Source: CBDCGS01 sp965216915 | Lineage (GTDB): Bacteria; Pseudomonadota; Alphaproteobacteria; UBA828 | Assembly: GCA_965216915.1 (NCBI GenBank) | Contig: CBDCGS010000010.1 | Coordinates: 1-64,000 of the forward strand | Reading direction: 5' to 3' | Length of the DNA stretch: 64,000 nucleotides | Shown here: piece by piece, positions 1-9,260 of the stretch | Position numbering within the stretch: the first letter of the stretch is position 1 | How the letters are laid out: every line of letters starts with the position of its first letter | Notes under the pieces: generated by a model | Database searches by the model: none | Seen by the model: the letters and a program-made list of their open reading frames with translations, nothing else | Told to the model about the DNA's origin: nothing | Translations under genes and position numbers: made by a program

Positions 1-411
1 CGACTGCAGGCACTCGGCGGCGAGCAGGTAGGCCTGCTTGATGTGGTCGAACAGCAGGTTTTCGCTCCACGCCGGATCGCGGAACCGGCGGTCGTCGCGA
101 TCCGGCGTCGCGACGGGCTCGCCTGCCGGCTCTCCTGCGGCGCGCCGCGCGGTCTGCTGCCAGAGCTGGAGATAGCCTTCCCACAACTTGGTTTGCGCCT
201 CGATCAGGGGGGCGGGGTTGGCCAGCAGGCGCGACGCCATCTGCGCGAAGGCCGGCGCCATGTTGAGGGGGTCGAGCGTGTTCATGTCCTTCGTGTTCCG
301 TAGTCTCGCGAGGAACTCGTCGACGATCCGCTGACTTTGATTCGCGATCTCATCGAAGTCGGCCGCCATCTGCGCGGGATTGCCGCTCTGTTCCGTTCTG
401 TTGTCCGTCAT
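1..411 (-). CDS. phaC: Class I poly(3-hydroxyalkanoate) synthase, N-terminal part (cut by window edge)
   Basis: Polymerises 3-hydroxyacyl-CoA into PHA storage granules in the cytoplasm. Only the first 137 codons are in the window. The reverse strand reads through a DPLNMAPAF segment and the RFRDPAWSENLLFDHIKQAYLL region, which is typical of the N-terminal domain of class I PhaC. The ATG at 411 follows GAGGCGACG. The catalytic Cys-Asp-His part lies outside the window, so activity cannot be judged. The gene is divergent from the OmpA-domain lipoprotein across an A-rich 78-bp gap. The family assignment rests on motif recognition of the N-terminal region. Confidence 0.88.
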   Translation of the reverse strand, partial: MTDNRTEQSGNPAQMAADFDEIANQSQRIVDEFLARLRNTKDMNTLDPLNMAPAFAQMASRLLANPAPLIEAQTKLWEGYLQLWQQTARRAAGEPAGEPVATPDRDDRRFRDPAWSENLLFDHIKQAYLLAAECLQS

Positions 412-489
412 CGTCGCCTCGCGCGGCGGATCGGCGAAAAAAGCATACCAGCCGCTCACAACGCAAAAAAATTGATCGGGGGGTGAACT

Positions 490-1986
490 ATGCTACTAAC
501 GTTACCAAATGGCTCATCATCGTGCGTCAGTCACGGGTCGCCTCGGGTAGATACCATGGGCGGAACGGCTTCGACCGATCAAATTGCCAATCTGCGACGT
601 CGGCTTGCCGTGCGGCGGGTGCTTGCTCGCCGGTCCCCGGCGCTCGCGCTCGCGGTCGTCGGTGCGCTGATGCTCGCGGGCTGCTCCACGTTCGAAGACG
701 TCGCGTCGATGATCGAGGACGATGACGAGATCTTCGGTGACGGCACCGAGCCGGTGGAGGACGAGTCCTTCCGCAATCTCGCCGACGTACCCGATGAGCC
801 GCGGCCGGCGTCCGAGCCGGCTGAGCGCGCGGCTGTCGCCGAGGGGCTGATCGCGGACCGTGAGCGTGCGCAGTACACGGATGAAACGCTGCGGAGCAGC
901 TATGATGCCGCGCAGGGCTCGGCGCCGGCGCTGGACGAGCCGCTTGACGCTGGCCCGATGGCGCAAGCCGCTGACGAGATGCAGGACGAGATGCCCGTGA
1001 CGGCCGCACTCGAACCGGCCGCCTCCGAACCGCCCGCCCCCGAGCCGCCGGCCGATGAACCCGCGGTCGCGGCACGGGACGACCCGGTCATGACGGTGGC
1101 ACCCGATGCCTCCGATGCGTTGCCCGAGATCGAGCCTGCATCCCGCGCCGTTCTCGCGGCACAGGCGGGGGCGGCGGAGACCTCCAGTCGGGCGCGCCTT
1201 TCAGCGCGTGTCGGCGAGGATGCGAACGCCGACGATCAGCTGAGCGAGCGGGCCCGTGCGGTCCGCGAGCGCGCTGACCGCCAAGCCGCGCGCACCGCGG
1301 AATTGGCCGCCGAACGCAGGCGTGCCGCAACGGGCACCCGCGACGCCCCGGCGTCGGCGTCAGACAGACGGGCCGTCCAGGCGGCGACCGTCGCGGATGG
1401 CGCGGCCGCGCCGGCAAACGATTTTCGCTCCCGCTTCGAGGCGCAGCTGGCCGCCTCGGGTGGCGCGCCGGGCTCCGCCGTCACCGCACCCGAGAGCGCG
1501 CCCCCGCTCGCGGGGCAGACCACCACCGATGGCTATGACCGCGGCGGCAACGATGGGCGGAGCTACGCCGCGCTCGACCGGCCCGGCCTCGGCCCGGTGA
1601 TCCAGTCGAGCGGAGTGGCCGGGCCGAGCGTCTCCTTCGAGGCGACGACGATCTATTTTCGCAACGGCTCCTCGCGCCTCTCGAACGATGATCGTGCGAA
1701 GCTGCGTCGCGTCGTGTCCCTCCATCAGGAGCTCGGTGGCGTCGTGCGCGTGATCGGTCATGCGAGCCAGCGCACGCGCGACATGGAGGGAGACCGCCAC
1801 AAGGTGATCAATTTCGGTATCTCGCTCGATCGTGCGCGCGCCGTCTCCGAAGAGCTGCAGCGGCTCGGCGTGCCGACCGAGCGTCTTGTCGTGAGCGCGG
1901 CGGGCGACAGCCAGCCCGTGTCGCTCGAATACATGCCCGACGGCGAAGCGCAGAATCGCCGGGCCGAAGTCTTCATCGAGTACTGA
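490..1986 (+). CDS. OmpA-domain lipoprotein with a long low-complexity linker
   Basis: Predicted outer-membrane lipoprotein. A hydrophobic stretch ends in a lipobox (LAGC, Cys at about residue 65). About 300 residues rich in Ala, Glu, Pro and Arg follow and are probably disordered. The last 115 residues or so form an OmpA/MotB-type domain (from SFEATTIYF to the end). The ATG at 490 has a very good Shine-Dalgarno (GGGGGTGA) but gives an over-long signal region. Internal starts at 556 (ATG) or near 610 (GTG) would give a normal signal length. In the OmpA-like domain the usual GHTD peptidoglycan-binding Asp is replaced (GHAS), while the Arg of the SLDRAR segment is kept. A cell-envelope role is inferred from the domain. 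Confidence 0.75.
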   Translation: MLLTLPNGSSSCVSHGSPRVDTMGGTASTDQIANLRRRLAVRRVLARRSPALALAVVGALMLAGCSTFEDVASMIEDDDEIFGDGTEPVEDESFRNLADVPDEPRPASEPAERAAVAEGLIADRERAQYTDETLRSSYDAAQGSAPALDEPLDAGPMAQAADEMQDEMPVTAALEPAASEPPAPEPPADEPAVAARDDPVMTVAPDASDALPEIEPASRAVLAAQAGAAETSSRARLSARVGEDANADDQLSERARAVRERADRQAARTAELAAERRRAATGTRDAPASASDRRAVQAATVADGAAAPANDFRSRFEAQLAASGGAPGSAVTAPESAPPLAGQTTTDGYDRGGNDGRSYAALDRPGLGPVIQSSGVAGPSVSFEATTIYFRNGSSRLSNDDRAKLRRVVSLHQELGGVVRVIGHASQRTRDMEGDRHKVINFGISLDRARAVSEELQRLGVPTERLVVSAAGDSQPVSLEYMPDGEAQNRRAEVFIEY

Positions 1987-2109
1987 CCCCGTGATCCGGC
2001 CACGCCCACCCTGGCCGACGCCTCCGCGTCGCCACGCGCCCACGCTGCCCGTCGCCTGCGGGACGCGGGCCAGCAGCGCCCGCGCGCGCTGCCGCTCGGG
2101 CACGGTGCG

Positions 2110-3438
2110 ATGACGGCGCCGCTTCGCATCGGCATCGCGGGGCTCGGCACGGTCGGCGCCGGCGCCGTGCGCCTCTTGCGCGACAACAGCGACCTCCTCG
2201 CCGCGCGTTGCGGGCGCGCGCTCGAGATTGTCGCCGTCTCGGCCCAGGCGCGTGACAAGGATCGGGGTGTCGATCTCTCCGGCCTGCGCTGGCATGAGGA
2301 TGCGCTCGCACTCGCGGCCGATCCCGCGGTCGACGTCGTCGCCGAGCTGATCGGCGGCGCCGACGGGGTGGCGCTCGCGCTCTGCGAGGGGGCGATCGCG
2401 GGCGGCAAGCATGTGGTGACGGCAAACAAGGCCCTGCTCGCCCATCACGGCGGCGCCCTTGCGCGCGATGCTGACCGGGCCGGCGTGCATCTCGGCTACG
2501 AGGCGGCCGTCGCGGGCGGCATTCCCATCATCAAGGCGCTCCGCGAAGGGCTCGCCGGCAACCGGGTGAGCAGCGTCCACGGCATCCTCAACGGCACCTG
2601 CAACTACATCATGACGGCGATGCACGAGGCCGTCTCCGCCGGCGCACAGCCCGACTTCGCGTCGGTCCTCGCCGAGGCGCAGCGGCTCGGCTATGCCGAG
2701 GCCGACCCGTCGACCGATATCGACGGCATCGACGCGGCTCACAAGCTGGCATTGCTGACCAGCGTGGCCTTCGGCTGCCCGGTCGACTTCGATGGCGTCC
2801 ACATCGAGGGCATCGGCGGCGTCAGCGCCGTCGACATCGGCTTCGCGATGGAGCTCGGCTACCGCGTCAAGCTGCTCGGCATCGCGCGCGACACCGGTGC
2901 CGGCATCGAGCAGCGCGTGCATCCCTGTCTGGTGCCCGCGAGCGCGCCGATTGCGCGCGTCGACGGCGTGCTCAACGCCGTGGAGGTGCGCGGCGACCAG
3001 GTTGGCACCGCCGTGTTCGAGGGGCCGGGCGCCGGGGCCGGGCCGACGGCCTCCGCCGTGGTTGCGGACATCGTCGACATCGCGCGCGGCGCAGTGTTGC
3101 CCGCCTTCGGCGTGCGCACCGAGGGCCTCGCTACGCGCCCGCTGGTGCCTATCGCGCAGCGTGTCGGGCCGTATTACATTCGTCTCATGGTGGTGGACAA
3201 GCCGGGCGTGATCGCAGGCATCGCCGCTTGCTTGCGGGATCAGGACGTCTCGCTCGAGGCGCTCTTGCAGCGCGGGCGCAACCCCGGTGACAGCGTGCCG
3301 ATCGTGCTGACGACCCACGAAGTCGAGGAAAGCGCGGTGGCGCGTGCATTGGCGGCGATCGACCGGCTCGACGCCGTGCTCGAGCCGCCTCGGATGATCC
3401 GCATCGAGCCGGACGCCGCGGCCGGACGCACCGCTTAG
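2110..3438 (+). CDS. hom: Homoserine dehydrogenase
   Basis: Reduces aspartate-4-semialdehyde to homoserine with NAD(P)H, the branch point to threonine, methionine and isoleucine. Residues 8-18 carry the dinucleotide-binding motif (GIAGLGTVGAG). The catalytic domain includes the signature around YEAAVAGGIPII and ILNGTCNYI. A C-terminal ACT domain begins near residue 355 (YYIRLMVVDKPGV) and would be the site of feedback control. The length of 442 aa is usual for the ACT-containing form. It is followed 8 bp later by glpX and then recJ on the same strand, a recurrent alphaproteobacterial order. Confidence 0.96.
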   Translation: MTAPLRIGIAGLGTVGAGAVRLLRDNSDLLAARCGRALEIVAVSAQARDKDRGVDLSGLRWHEDALALAADPAVDVVAELIGGADGVALALCEGAIAGGKHVVTANKALLAHHGGALARDADRAGVHLGYEAAVAGGIPIIKALREGLAGNRVSSVHGILNGTCNYIMTAMHEAVSAGAQPDFASVLAEAQRLGYAEADPSTDIDGIDAAHKLALLTSVAFGCPVDFDGVHIEGIGGVSAVDIGFAMELGYRVKLLGIARDTGAGIEQRVHPCLVPASAPIARVDGVLNAVEVRGDQVGTAVFEGPGAGAGPTASAVVADIVDIARGAVLPAFGVRTEGLATRPLVPIAQRVGPYYIRLMVVDKPGVIAGIAACLRDQDVSLEALLQRGRNPGDSVPIVLTTHEVEESAVARALAAIDRLDAVLEPPRMIRIEPDAAAGRTA

Positions 3439-3446
3439 GGGGGACC

Positions 3447-4430
3447 ATGGCAGACACCGTCGCGATAGACCGAAATCTCGCCCTCGATGCCGTGCGCGTC
3501 ACCGAAGCGGCGGCGCGCGCCGCCTCTCGCCTGATCGGCCGCGGCGACGAGATGGCCGCCGATCAGGCCGCGGTCGATGCCATGCGGCGCGGCCTCAACG
3601 CCCTCGATATCGAGGGAGTGGTGGTGATCGGCGAGGGCGAGCGCGACGAGGCGCCGATGCTCTATATCGGCGAGGCGGTGGGCACCGGCAATGGACCCAA
3701 GGTCGACGTGGCGCTCGACCCGCTCGAGGGAACGACCATCTGTGCGACCGGCGGCCCGAATGCCCTCGCCGTGCTGGCGATGGCGGAGGAGGGCGGGTTT
3801 CTCAACGCGCCCGACGTCTACATGGACAAGATCGCGGTCGGCGACGGCCTGCCCGACGACCTCGTCGACCTCGACGATCCGCCGGCGCGCAACCTCGCCC
3901 GCCTCGCCCGCGCGAAGGGCTGCGAGGTGAACGACCTCGTGGTGTTGATCCTCGATCGGCCGCGCCACGAGAAGCTCATCGCCGACGTGCGCGAGGCCGG
4001 CGCGCGCATCCAGCTGATCCGCGACGGCGATGTCGCGGGCGTCATCGCAACCACCCGCCTCAATCGCTCGGTCGACATCTATATGGGGATCGGCGGCGCG
4101 CCCGAGGGTGTGCTCGCCGCGGCCGCGTTGCGCTGCATCGGGGGTCAGATGATGGGGCGGCTCCTGTTCGACAAGGACGACCAAAAGGCGCGCGCGCGCA
4201 AGATGGGGGTCGAGGATCTCAACCGGAAATACACGCTCACCGAGCTCGCGTCGGGCGATGTGATGTTCTCGGCGACGGGCGTGACCGACGGCGCCATGCT
4301 GCGCGGCGTGCAGCGTTTCGCGGGCGGGGCGCGCACCCATTCGGTGGTGATGCGCTCGCGCACCGGCACGCTCCGCCTGATCGAGGCGGAGCACGACTTC
4401 ACCCGCGAGCCCAACCGCGTCGGCGCCTAG
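3447..4430 (+). CDS. glpX: Fructose-1,6-bisphosphatase class II
   Basis: Hydrolyses fructose-1,6-bisphosphate in gluconeogenesis (some homologues also use sedoheptulose-1,7-bisphosphate). The 327-aa protein shows the GlpX hallmarks: GEGERDEAPM near residue 60, the metal and phosphate site DPLEGTT near residue 90, and GIGGAPEGVLAAAAL near residue 210. The ATG follows a G-rich Shine-Dalgarno 8 bp after the hom stop and recJ starts 5 bp after its stop, so hom-glpX-recJ is probably one transcript. Confidence 0.96.
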   Translation: MADTVAIDRNLALDAVRVTEAAARAASRLIGRGDEMAADQAAVDAMRRGLNALDIEGVVVIGEGERDEAPMLYIGEAVGTGNGPKVDVALDPLEGTTICATGGPNALAVLAMAEEGGFLNAPDVYMDKIAVGDGLPDDLVDLDDPPARNLARLARAKGCEVNDLVVLILDRPRHEKLIADVREAGARIQLIRDGDVAGVIATTRLNRSVDIYMGIGGAPEGVLAAAALRCIGGQMMGRLLFDKDDQKARARKMGVEDLNRKYTLTELASGDVMFSATGVTDGAMLRGVQRFAGGARTHSVVMRSRTGTLRLIEAEHDFTREPNRVGA

Positions 4431-4435
4431 ATCGG

Positions 4436-6265
4436 ATGACGGCGGGCGCGCGCGATCCGGAGGCCGGTGCGCCGGTTCTCGGGGTCGCGCGCTCGTTCCT
4501 CGGAAACACCTGGATCCCGCGCCTCGCCGACCCGCGCGCGGGCAGCGCGCTCGCCAGCACGCTCGAGCTGCCGGCGTTGGTCGGTCAGGTGCTGGCCGCG
4601 CGCGACGTCACGCCCGAGGCCGCCGACGACTTCCTCAATCCGACGCTCCGCCGCCTCTTGCCCGATCCGCTCCACCTGCGCGACATGGATGGCGCGGTCG
4701 CGCGCCTCGCCGCGGCGATCACGGGCGGCGAGCGCATCGGCATCTTTGGCGACTACGACGTCGACGGCGCGACCTCGAGCGCGCTGCTCGAGCGGTTTCT
4801 GCGTCACGTCGGCGCCGAGGCCACAGTCTACATCCCCGACCGTGTGCGCGAAGGCTATGGGCCCAACACGCCGGCGCTTCGCATGCTCGCGGCGCAGGAC
4901 GTGCGGGTCGTCGTCACGGTCGACTGCGGCACGGCGGCGTTCGCCCCGCTCGAGGCGGCGGCCGAGGCCGGCCTCGACGTGATCGTGATCGATCATCACC
5001 TCGCGGAGGCTCGGCTGCCGCGCGCGCACGCCGTGGTCAACCCGAACCGGCTGGACGAAGAGAGCCCGCACCGCGCGCTCGCCGCCGTCGGGGTCGCGTT
5101 TCTGCTCGTGGTCGGGGTCAACCGCGCGCTCCGGGAGGCGGGCTGGTTTGGCGCAGAGCGCGGCGAGCCGGATCTTCGCGAATGGCTCGACCTTGTCGCG
5201 CTCGGCACCGTGTGCGACGTCGTGCCGCTGGTCGGGCTCAACCGCGCGCTGGTGCGCCAAGGCCTCCGGGTCATGGCGGGCCGGCGCAACATCGGGCTCG
5301 CCGCCTTGGCCGATGTGGGCGGCCTCGATCAGGCGCCGACGCCGTATCATCTCGGCTTCGTGCTCGGGCCCCGGGTCAATGCCGGCGGCCGGATCGGCGA
5401 GCCGAGTCTCGGCGCGCGCCTGCTGGCGACCGACGATCCGGAGGAGGCGGCCGCCATCGCGGCGCGGCTCGATGGCCTCAACCGTGAGCGCCGCGCCCTC
5501 GAGGCAGCCGCGCTCGAGGCCGCGGTCGAGCAGGTGGAGGCGGCGCGGCGCGCCGATGCGCCGCTCATCGTGGCCGCCGCGGCGGACTGGCACGTCGGCG
5601 TGATCGGCATCGTCGCGAGCCGCCTCAAGGAGCGCTACGGCCGGCCTGCGATCGTCGTCGCCGTCGAAAACGGCACCGGGCGCGCCTCCTGTCGCTCCGT
5701 GCCCGGCGTCGATATCGGCGCGGCGATCACCGCGGCGCGCCAGGCCTCGCTCGTGGTGAACGGCGGCGGCCATCCGATGGCGGCGGGCTTCACCGTGGAG
5801 ACCGAGCGCCTTGCGGATCTCACCGTGTTCCTGGCGGAGCGGCTCGGGCCAGCGGTCGCCGCGCGCGGCACGGAGCGGCGCATCCGCATCGACGGCACGT
5901 TGAGCCCGGAGGGTGCGACGGTGGAGCTGGTCGACACGCTCGCCCGCATCGGCCCGTTCGGTGCGGGCAATCCGGAGCCCCGCTTCGCGATCGCGGACGC
6001 CCGCGTCGCCTATGCCTCGATCGTCGGCCAAGGCCATGTGCGCTGCACGCTCGCCGGGCGGAGCGGCGCGCAGCTTCGCGGCATCGCCTTCCGCGCCGCC
6101 GACACGGCGCTCGGCCAGGCCCTGCTCGGGGGTCGCGACGCGCTCGTGCATGCGACGGGCAAGCTCCGGGTGGATCGCCGCTTCGGCGCCGAGCGCGTCG
6201 AGCTTTTCATCGACGACGCCGCGTCGGCGGCATCGAGCGCACCGCAGGAGGCCGGCCACGCTTGA
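4436..6265 (+). CDS. recJ: Single-stranded-DNA-specific exonuclease RecJ
   Basis: 5'-3' ssDNA exonuclease acting in recombinational and mismatch repair. The DHH-family motifs are clear: DYDVDG at residues 106-111, VDCGT and IDHH further on, and the DHHA1 motif GGGHPMAAGF in the C-terminal half, then the OB-like tail. At 609 aa it is of normal length. It starts 5 bp after glpX and looks translationally linked to it. Confidence 0.96.
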   Translation: MTAGARDPEAGAPVLGVARSFLGNTWIPRLADPRAGSALASTLELPALVGQVLAARDVTPEAADDFLNPTLRRLLPDPLHLRDMDGAVARLAAAITGGERIGIFGDYDVDGATSSALLERFLRHVGAEATVYIPDRVREGYGPNTPALRMLAAQDVRVVVTVDCGTAAFAPLEAAAEAGLDVIVIDHHLAEARLPRAHAVVNPNRLDEESPHRALAAVGVAFLLVVGVNRALREAGWFGAERGEPDLREWLDLVALGTVCDVVPLVGLNRALVRQGLRVMAGRRNIGLAALADVGGLDQAPTPYHLGFVLGPRVNAGGRIGEPSLGARLLATDDPEEAAAIAARLDGLNRERRALEAAALEAAVEQVEAARRADAPLIVAAAADWHVGVIGIVASRLKERYGRPAIVVAVENGTGRASCRSVPGVDIGAAITAARQASLVVNGGGHPMAAGFTVETERLADLTVFLAERLGPAVAARGTERRIRIDGTLSPEGATVELVDTLARIGPFGAGNPEPRFAIADARVAYASIVGQGHVRCTLAGRSGAQLRGIAFRAADTALGQALLGGRDALVHATGKLRVDRRFGAERVELFIDDAASAASSAPQEAGHA

Positions 6266-6303
6266 TTTCCGCCCGCTCCGGGTCTACAAGCCGTGCCGCG
6301 CGC

Positions 6304-6378
6304 GACCCCTTCGTCTAGAGGTTAGGACACCACCCTTTCAAGGTGGAGACACGGGTTCAATTCCCGTAGGGGTCACCA
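6304..6378 (+). tRNA. tRNA-Glu (anticodon TTC), CCA encoded
   Basis: Cloverleaf: acceptor GACCCCT pairs with AGGGGTC (6368-6374), the anticodon stem CCACC/GGTGG (6330-6334 and 6342-6346) encloses loop CTTTCAA with anticodon TTC at 6337-6339, and the T arm is ACGGG-TTCAATT-CCCGT. The discriminator base is A and the 3' CCA is encoded in the DNA (6376-6378). I saw no duplicated 3' end elsewhere that would mark an integrated element. Confidence 0.96.
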
Positions 6379-6457
6379 TGCGCTCAGCGCTTGTCGGTTG
6401 ACCTGGGTGCCTGCGAGCCGGCACCTTTGGGGGGCGCGGAGGACGTGGAGTGTCTCG

Positions 6458-8509
6458 ATGAGCGATCCGGGCCGGACCATATCCACGATGTGCCCCATGA
6501 ATTGCCACCCGACGCAGTGCGGCATGCGCGTCGAGGTGCGGGACGGCACGCTTCTCGGCGTTAGCGGCGACAAGGACAATCCCGATAGCCAGGGCTTTCT
6601 CTGCGTGCGGGGCCAAGCTGCGCGCGAGATCTTCGACAACCCGAAGCGCCTGCTCACGCCGCTGGTGCGCGCGCGGCGCAGCGAGGACGCCTGGCGCGAG
6701 GCGAGCTGGGACGAGGCGTTGGATCTGATCGCCGCGCGCTGCGAGGCGGTGGGCCGCGAGGCGACGGCGTTTTGGGAGGGCCACGGCAACCTCGCCAACA
6801 ATTACGGCGTCTTCACGGGCGTGCAGATGCTGGCGCGCTTCGCCAATCTCTATGGCTGCCAGTCGTGGGACGGCGCGATGATCTGCTGGGGGCTCGGCGG
6901 CCTCGGCCTCGGCCTCACCGGCGCGCTCGAGACCAACACCAAGGAGGACATGGGCGCCAACGCCGAGCTCATCGTCATGTGGGGCGCCAATCTCGCGAGC
7001 CAGCCGAACACCGCGCGCCATCTGGTGGCGGCGAAGAAGCGCGGCGCGCGGATCGTGGTGATCGACGTCCGGCGCTCGGAGGCGGCCGCCCAGGCCGACG
7101 AGGTGATGCTGATCCGCCCGGGCTCGGATGCCGCGCTCGCGCTCGCCATGATGCACGTGCTGATCGGCGAGGACCTGGTCGATGCCGCGTTCGTGTCGAA
7201 CCACACCGTCGGTTTCGACGCGCTCGCCCGGCACGTGCGCCCGTTCAGCCCGGACTGGGCCGCCAAGGAGACCGGCATCGAGGCCGCGCGCATCGAAGCC
7301 CTCGCGCGGAGCTATGCGGCGGTCAAGCCGGCCATGATCGTCTTGGGCGGAAGCTCGATCCACAAGGGTGACAATCGCTGGCAGGCGGCGCGAGCGATCT
7401 CGTGTCTGCCCGCGCTCATCGGCAGCTACGGAATCGCGGGCGGCGGGCTCGGCCCGCGGCACGGCAGTGTCGCGCATGGCGCGGGCTTCGCCGATATCAT
7501 GGCCGCGGAGCGCCGCCCGCCGGGCACCTACGTGCCCAACCAGATGTCGGAGATCACGGCCGCGCTCGCGGACGGGCGGGTGCGCGTGCTGATGCTGTTC
7601 GGCTCCAACATGCTGTCGTCATACTCGGATGCCGAGAGCCTCGCGGCCGCGTTCGCCAAGCTCGACCTCCTGGTCTGCCACGAGCTCTTCATGAACGAGA
7701 CCGCGCGCCGGTTCGCCGATGTGGTTCTGCCGGGCACGGCGTGGCTCGAGGATATCGGCTGCAAGGCGACCCACACGCACGTCTATTTGATGGACCGGGT
7801 GCTGGAGCCGGCCGGCGAGGCGCGGCCGGTGCAGGAGGTCTTGAAAGGGCTCGCGGCCCGTCTGGGCGTCGACGACTTCTATCCGTGGGCCTCGCAGGAG
7901 GCGGTGCTCGATTCCGTGCTCGATCATCCGGCGACCGGGCATGCGACCGTCGCGTCGATGCGGGAGGGCGGGGCCAAGGCGGCCCTGAAGATTTCGCACA
8001 CCGCCTATCCGACCCGCGAGTTCCACACGCCGTCGGCCAAGATCGAGTTCTTTTCCGCGCGCGCCGAGGCGGCGGGATTGCCGCCCTTGCCGGTTTACGA
8101 GGCGAGCGCGCGCGGGGATGCCGACACAGCCGCCGACTACCCGCTCGCCCTTTGCCAAGGGCGCACGCTGACGCAGTTTCATTCGTTCTACGATCACGGG
8201 CGGGCGCTGCCGGCGCTGGCAAAACGCGGCTCGGCACCCGCGCTTTGGATCTCGCCGGCGGATGCGCGTGCCCGCGGCCTCAGCGACGGCGATGCGATCC
8301 GCATCTTCAACGCGCGCGGCGCGTTCGAGGCGAAGGCCCACGTCACCGATCGGATCACGCGGGGCGCGGTGTGGATCCGCGACGGCTCGCCCGGCCTCAA
8401 CCGCGTCACGTCCGGGGCGTCGGTCGTCCCCGAGGCGGCGCTTGGCCTCTTTCCGTTCTCGGTGGGCCAGACCGAATACGGCGCGAGGGTCGAGGTGGCG
8501 CGCGCCTGA
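6458..8509 (+). CDS. Molybdopterin (bis-MGD) oxidoreductase, DMSO-reductase superfamily
   Basis: A 683-aa catalytic subunit of the Mo/W-bisPGD family. The N-terminal [4Fe-4S] site is C12-x3-C16-x4-C21-x27-C49 (in CPMNCHPTQC and GFLCVRG). The molybdopterin domain then shows segments such as VMWGANLASQ, RIVVIDVRRSEAA and LVCHELFMNETARRFADVVLPG. The C-terminal dinucleotide-binding domain starts near residue 545. Start chosen at the ATG at 6458, 7 bp after GGAG; an upstream start at 6398 would run almost back to the tRNA. No Tat signal and no adjacent iron-sulfur or membrane subunit is visible, which suggests a soluble cytoplasmic enzyme. Its substrate cannot be read from the sequence. Confidence 0.88.
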   Translation: MSDPGRTISTMCPMNCHPTQCGMRVEVRDGTLLGVSGDKDNPDSQGFLCVRGQAAREIFDNPKRLLTPLVRARRSEDAWREASWDEALDLIAARCEAVGREATAFWEGHGNLANNYGVFTGVQMLARFANLYGCQSWDGAMICWGLGGLGLGLTGALETNTKEDMGANAELIVMWGANLASQPNTARHLVAAKKRGARIVVIDVRRSEAAAQADEVMLIRPGSDAALALAMMHVLIGEDLVDAAFVSNHTVGFDALARHVRPFSPDWAAKETGIEAARIEALARSYAAVKPAMIVLGGSSIHKGDNRWQAARAISCLPALIGSYGIAGGGLGPRHGSVAHGAGFADIMAAERRPPGTYVPNQMSEITAALADGRVRVLMLFGSNMLSSYSDAESLAAAFAKLDLLVCHELFMNETARRFADVVLPGTAWLEDIGCKATHTHVYLMDRVLEPAGEARPVQEVLKGLAARLGVDDFYPWASQEAVLDSVLDHPATGHATVASMREGGAKAALKISHTAYPTREFHTPSAKIEFFSARAEAAGLPPLPVYEASARGDADTAADYPLALCQGRTLTQFHSFYDHGRALPALAKRGSAPALWISPADARARGLSDGDAIRIFNARGAFEAKAHVTDRITRGAVWIRDGSPGLNRVTSGASVVPEAALGLFPFSVGQTEYGARVEVARA

Positions 8510-8518
8510 GCCCGCAGC

Positions 8519-8534
8519 CGGCGGCAGACCGCCG
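8519..8534. terminator. Short GC hairpin between convergent genes
   Basis: CGGCGG-CAGA-CCGCCG forms a perfect 6-bp stem with a 4-nt loop in the 37-bp gap between two converging genes. There is no T-run, so it is at best a weak or factor-assisted terminator. Confidence 0.3.
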
Positions 8535-8546
8535 AGACCTGGGGCG

Positions 8547-9047
8547 TCAGCGTTTCAGACCGGACAGATCCCAGCCAACCTGGTTGTACATGTCGGGCGC
8601 GTTCCAGAGCCCGCGCAGATACTTGATCTTGCCGTTCTCGATGAAGCAGATCTGCGAGAACTGGCAGTCGAAGCGCTGCCCCGTGCCAGGTAGGCCGAAA
8701 TAGTCCTTGGTGATGGTGCCGCTCATCCAGCCCATGTCGCACACCGTGTCGCCTTGCACGCAGAAGGCCTCGATGTAGAGCGAGAGGTCGGGCACCGCGT
8801 CGAGCCAGCCCCCACCGAATGCGCGGATCGCGTCATGGCCGACGGCCGGGGGCAGGGTGATGTCGTGATAGACCCCGTCCTCGGCCATGACCGAGACCAC
8901 CTGTTCGATATTCTGGCTCGACCAGCCCCGGCACTGGGTGTGCAGGAGCGCGAGATTGGCGCGCTCGTCGTCGCTCAGATCCGTGAAGCTCTCGATCGGA
9001 TCGTCGGCCAAGTTGCGCTCGCTCATCAGCCATTCGCGCTTGCTCAT
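8547..9047 (-). CDS. NTF2-like/SnoaL-type protein
   Basis: A 166-aa protein with the cone-shaped NTF2-like fold signature: an N-terminal helix (NLALLHTQCRGWSSQNIEQVVSVM region), a DGVYHDITLPPAVGHDAIRAF segment, then WLDAVPDLSLYIE and a C-terminal strand pair (QICFIENGKI). The family includes polyketide cyclases, dehydratases, isomerases and non-catalytic carriers, so no reaction is assigned. The ATG follows AGGAGGCAGCGA. It converges on the molybdopterin oxidoreductase and is divergent from the ATP-grasp gene. Confidence 0.75.
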   Translation of the reverse strand: MSKREWLMSERNLADDPIESFTDLSDDERANLALLHTQCRGWSSQNIEQVVSVMAEDGVYHDITLPPAVGHDAIRAFGGGWLDAVPDLSLYIEAFCVQGDTVCDMGWMSGTITKDYFGLPGTGQRFDCQFSQICFIENGKIKYLRGLWNAPDMYNQVGWDLSGLKR

Positions 9048-9260
9048 TCGCTGCCTCCTGTCGATGCCTGCGGGCTAGGCCCGCTGCCGTTCATCCAGTT
9101 GCCTACAAATTACCCGGGCCGCTGTCACGTGAAATGCTGCGTTCCCCGCCGCCGGCGCGCCCGGCGTTAAGCAAACCGCGCCTGGCGGTTCGCCCGCCTC
9201 GCCCGGTCCTGCTACACTCGGGGCCCGTTGGGGGGCGCAACGCGGCAGGAGTGACACGTC

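Noticed and set aside
1360..3318. 652-codon open frame on the minus strand over the lipoprotein and hom genes
   Set aside because: It is a GC-rich antisense shadow: composition is His/Arg/Ala-biased with no motif, and the plus strand encodes well-conserved proteins.
4427..6259. 610-codon minus-strand frame over recJ
   Set aside because: Antisense shadow of a strongly conserved recJ; no recognisable domain.
6304..6460. tRNA-Glu as the attachment site of an integrated element
   Set aside because: No repeat of the tRNA 3' end, no integrase and no phage-like genes follow in the window.
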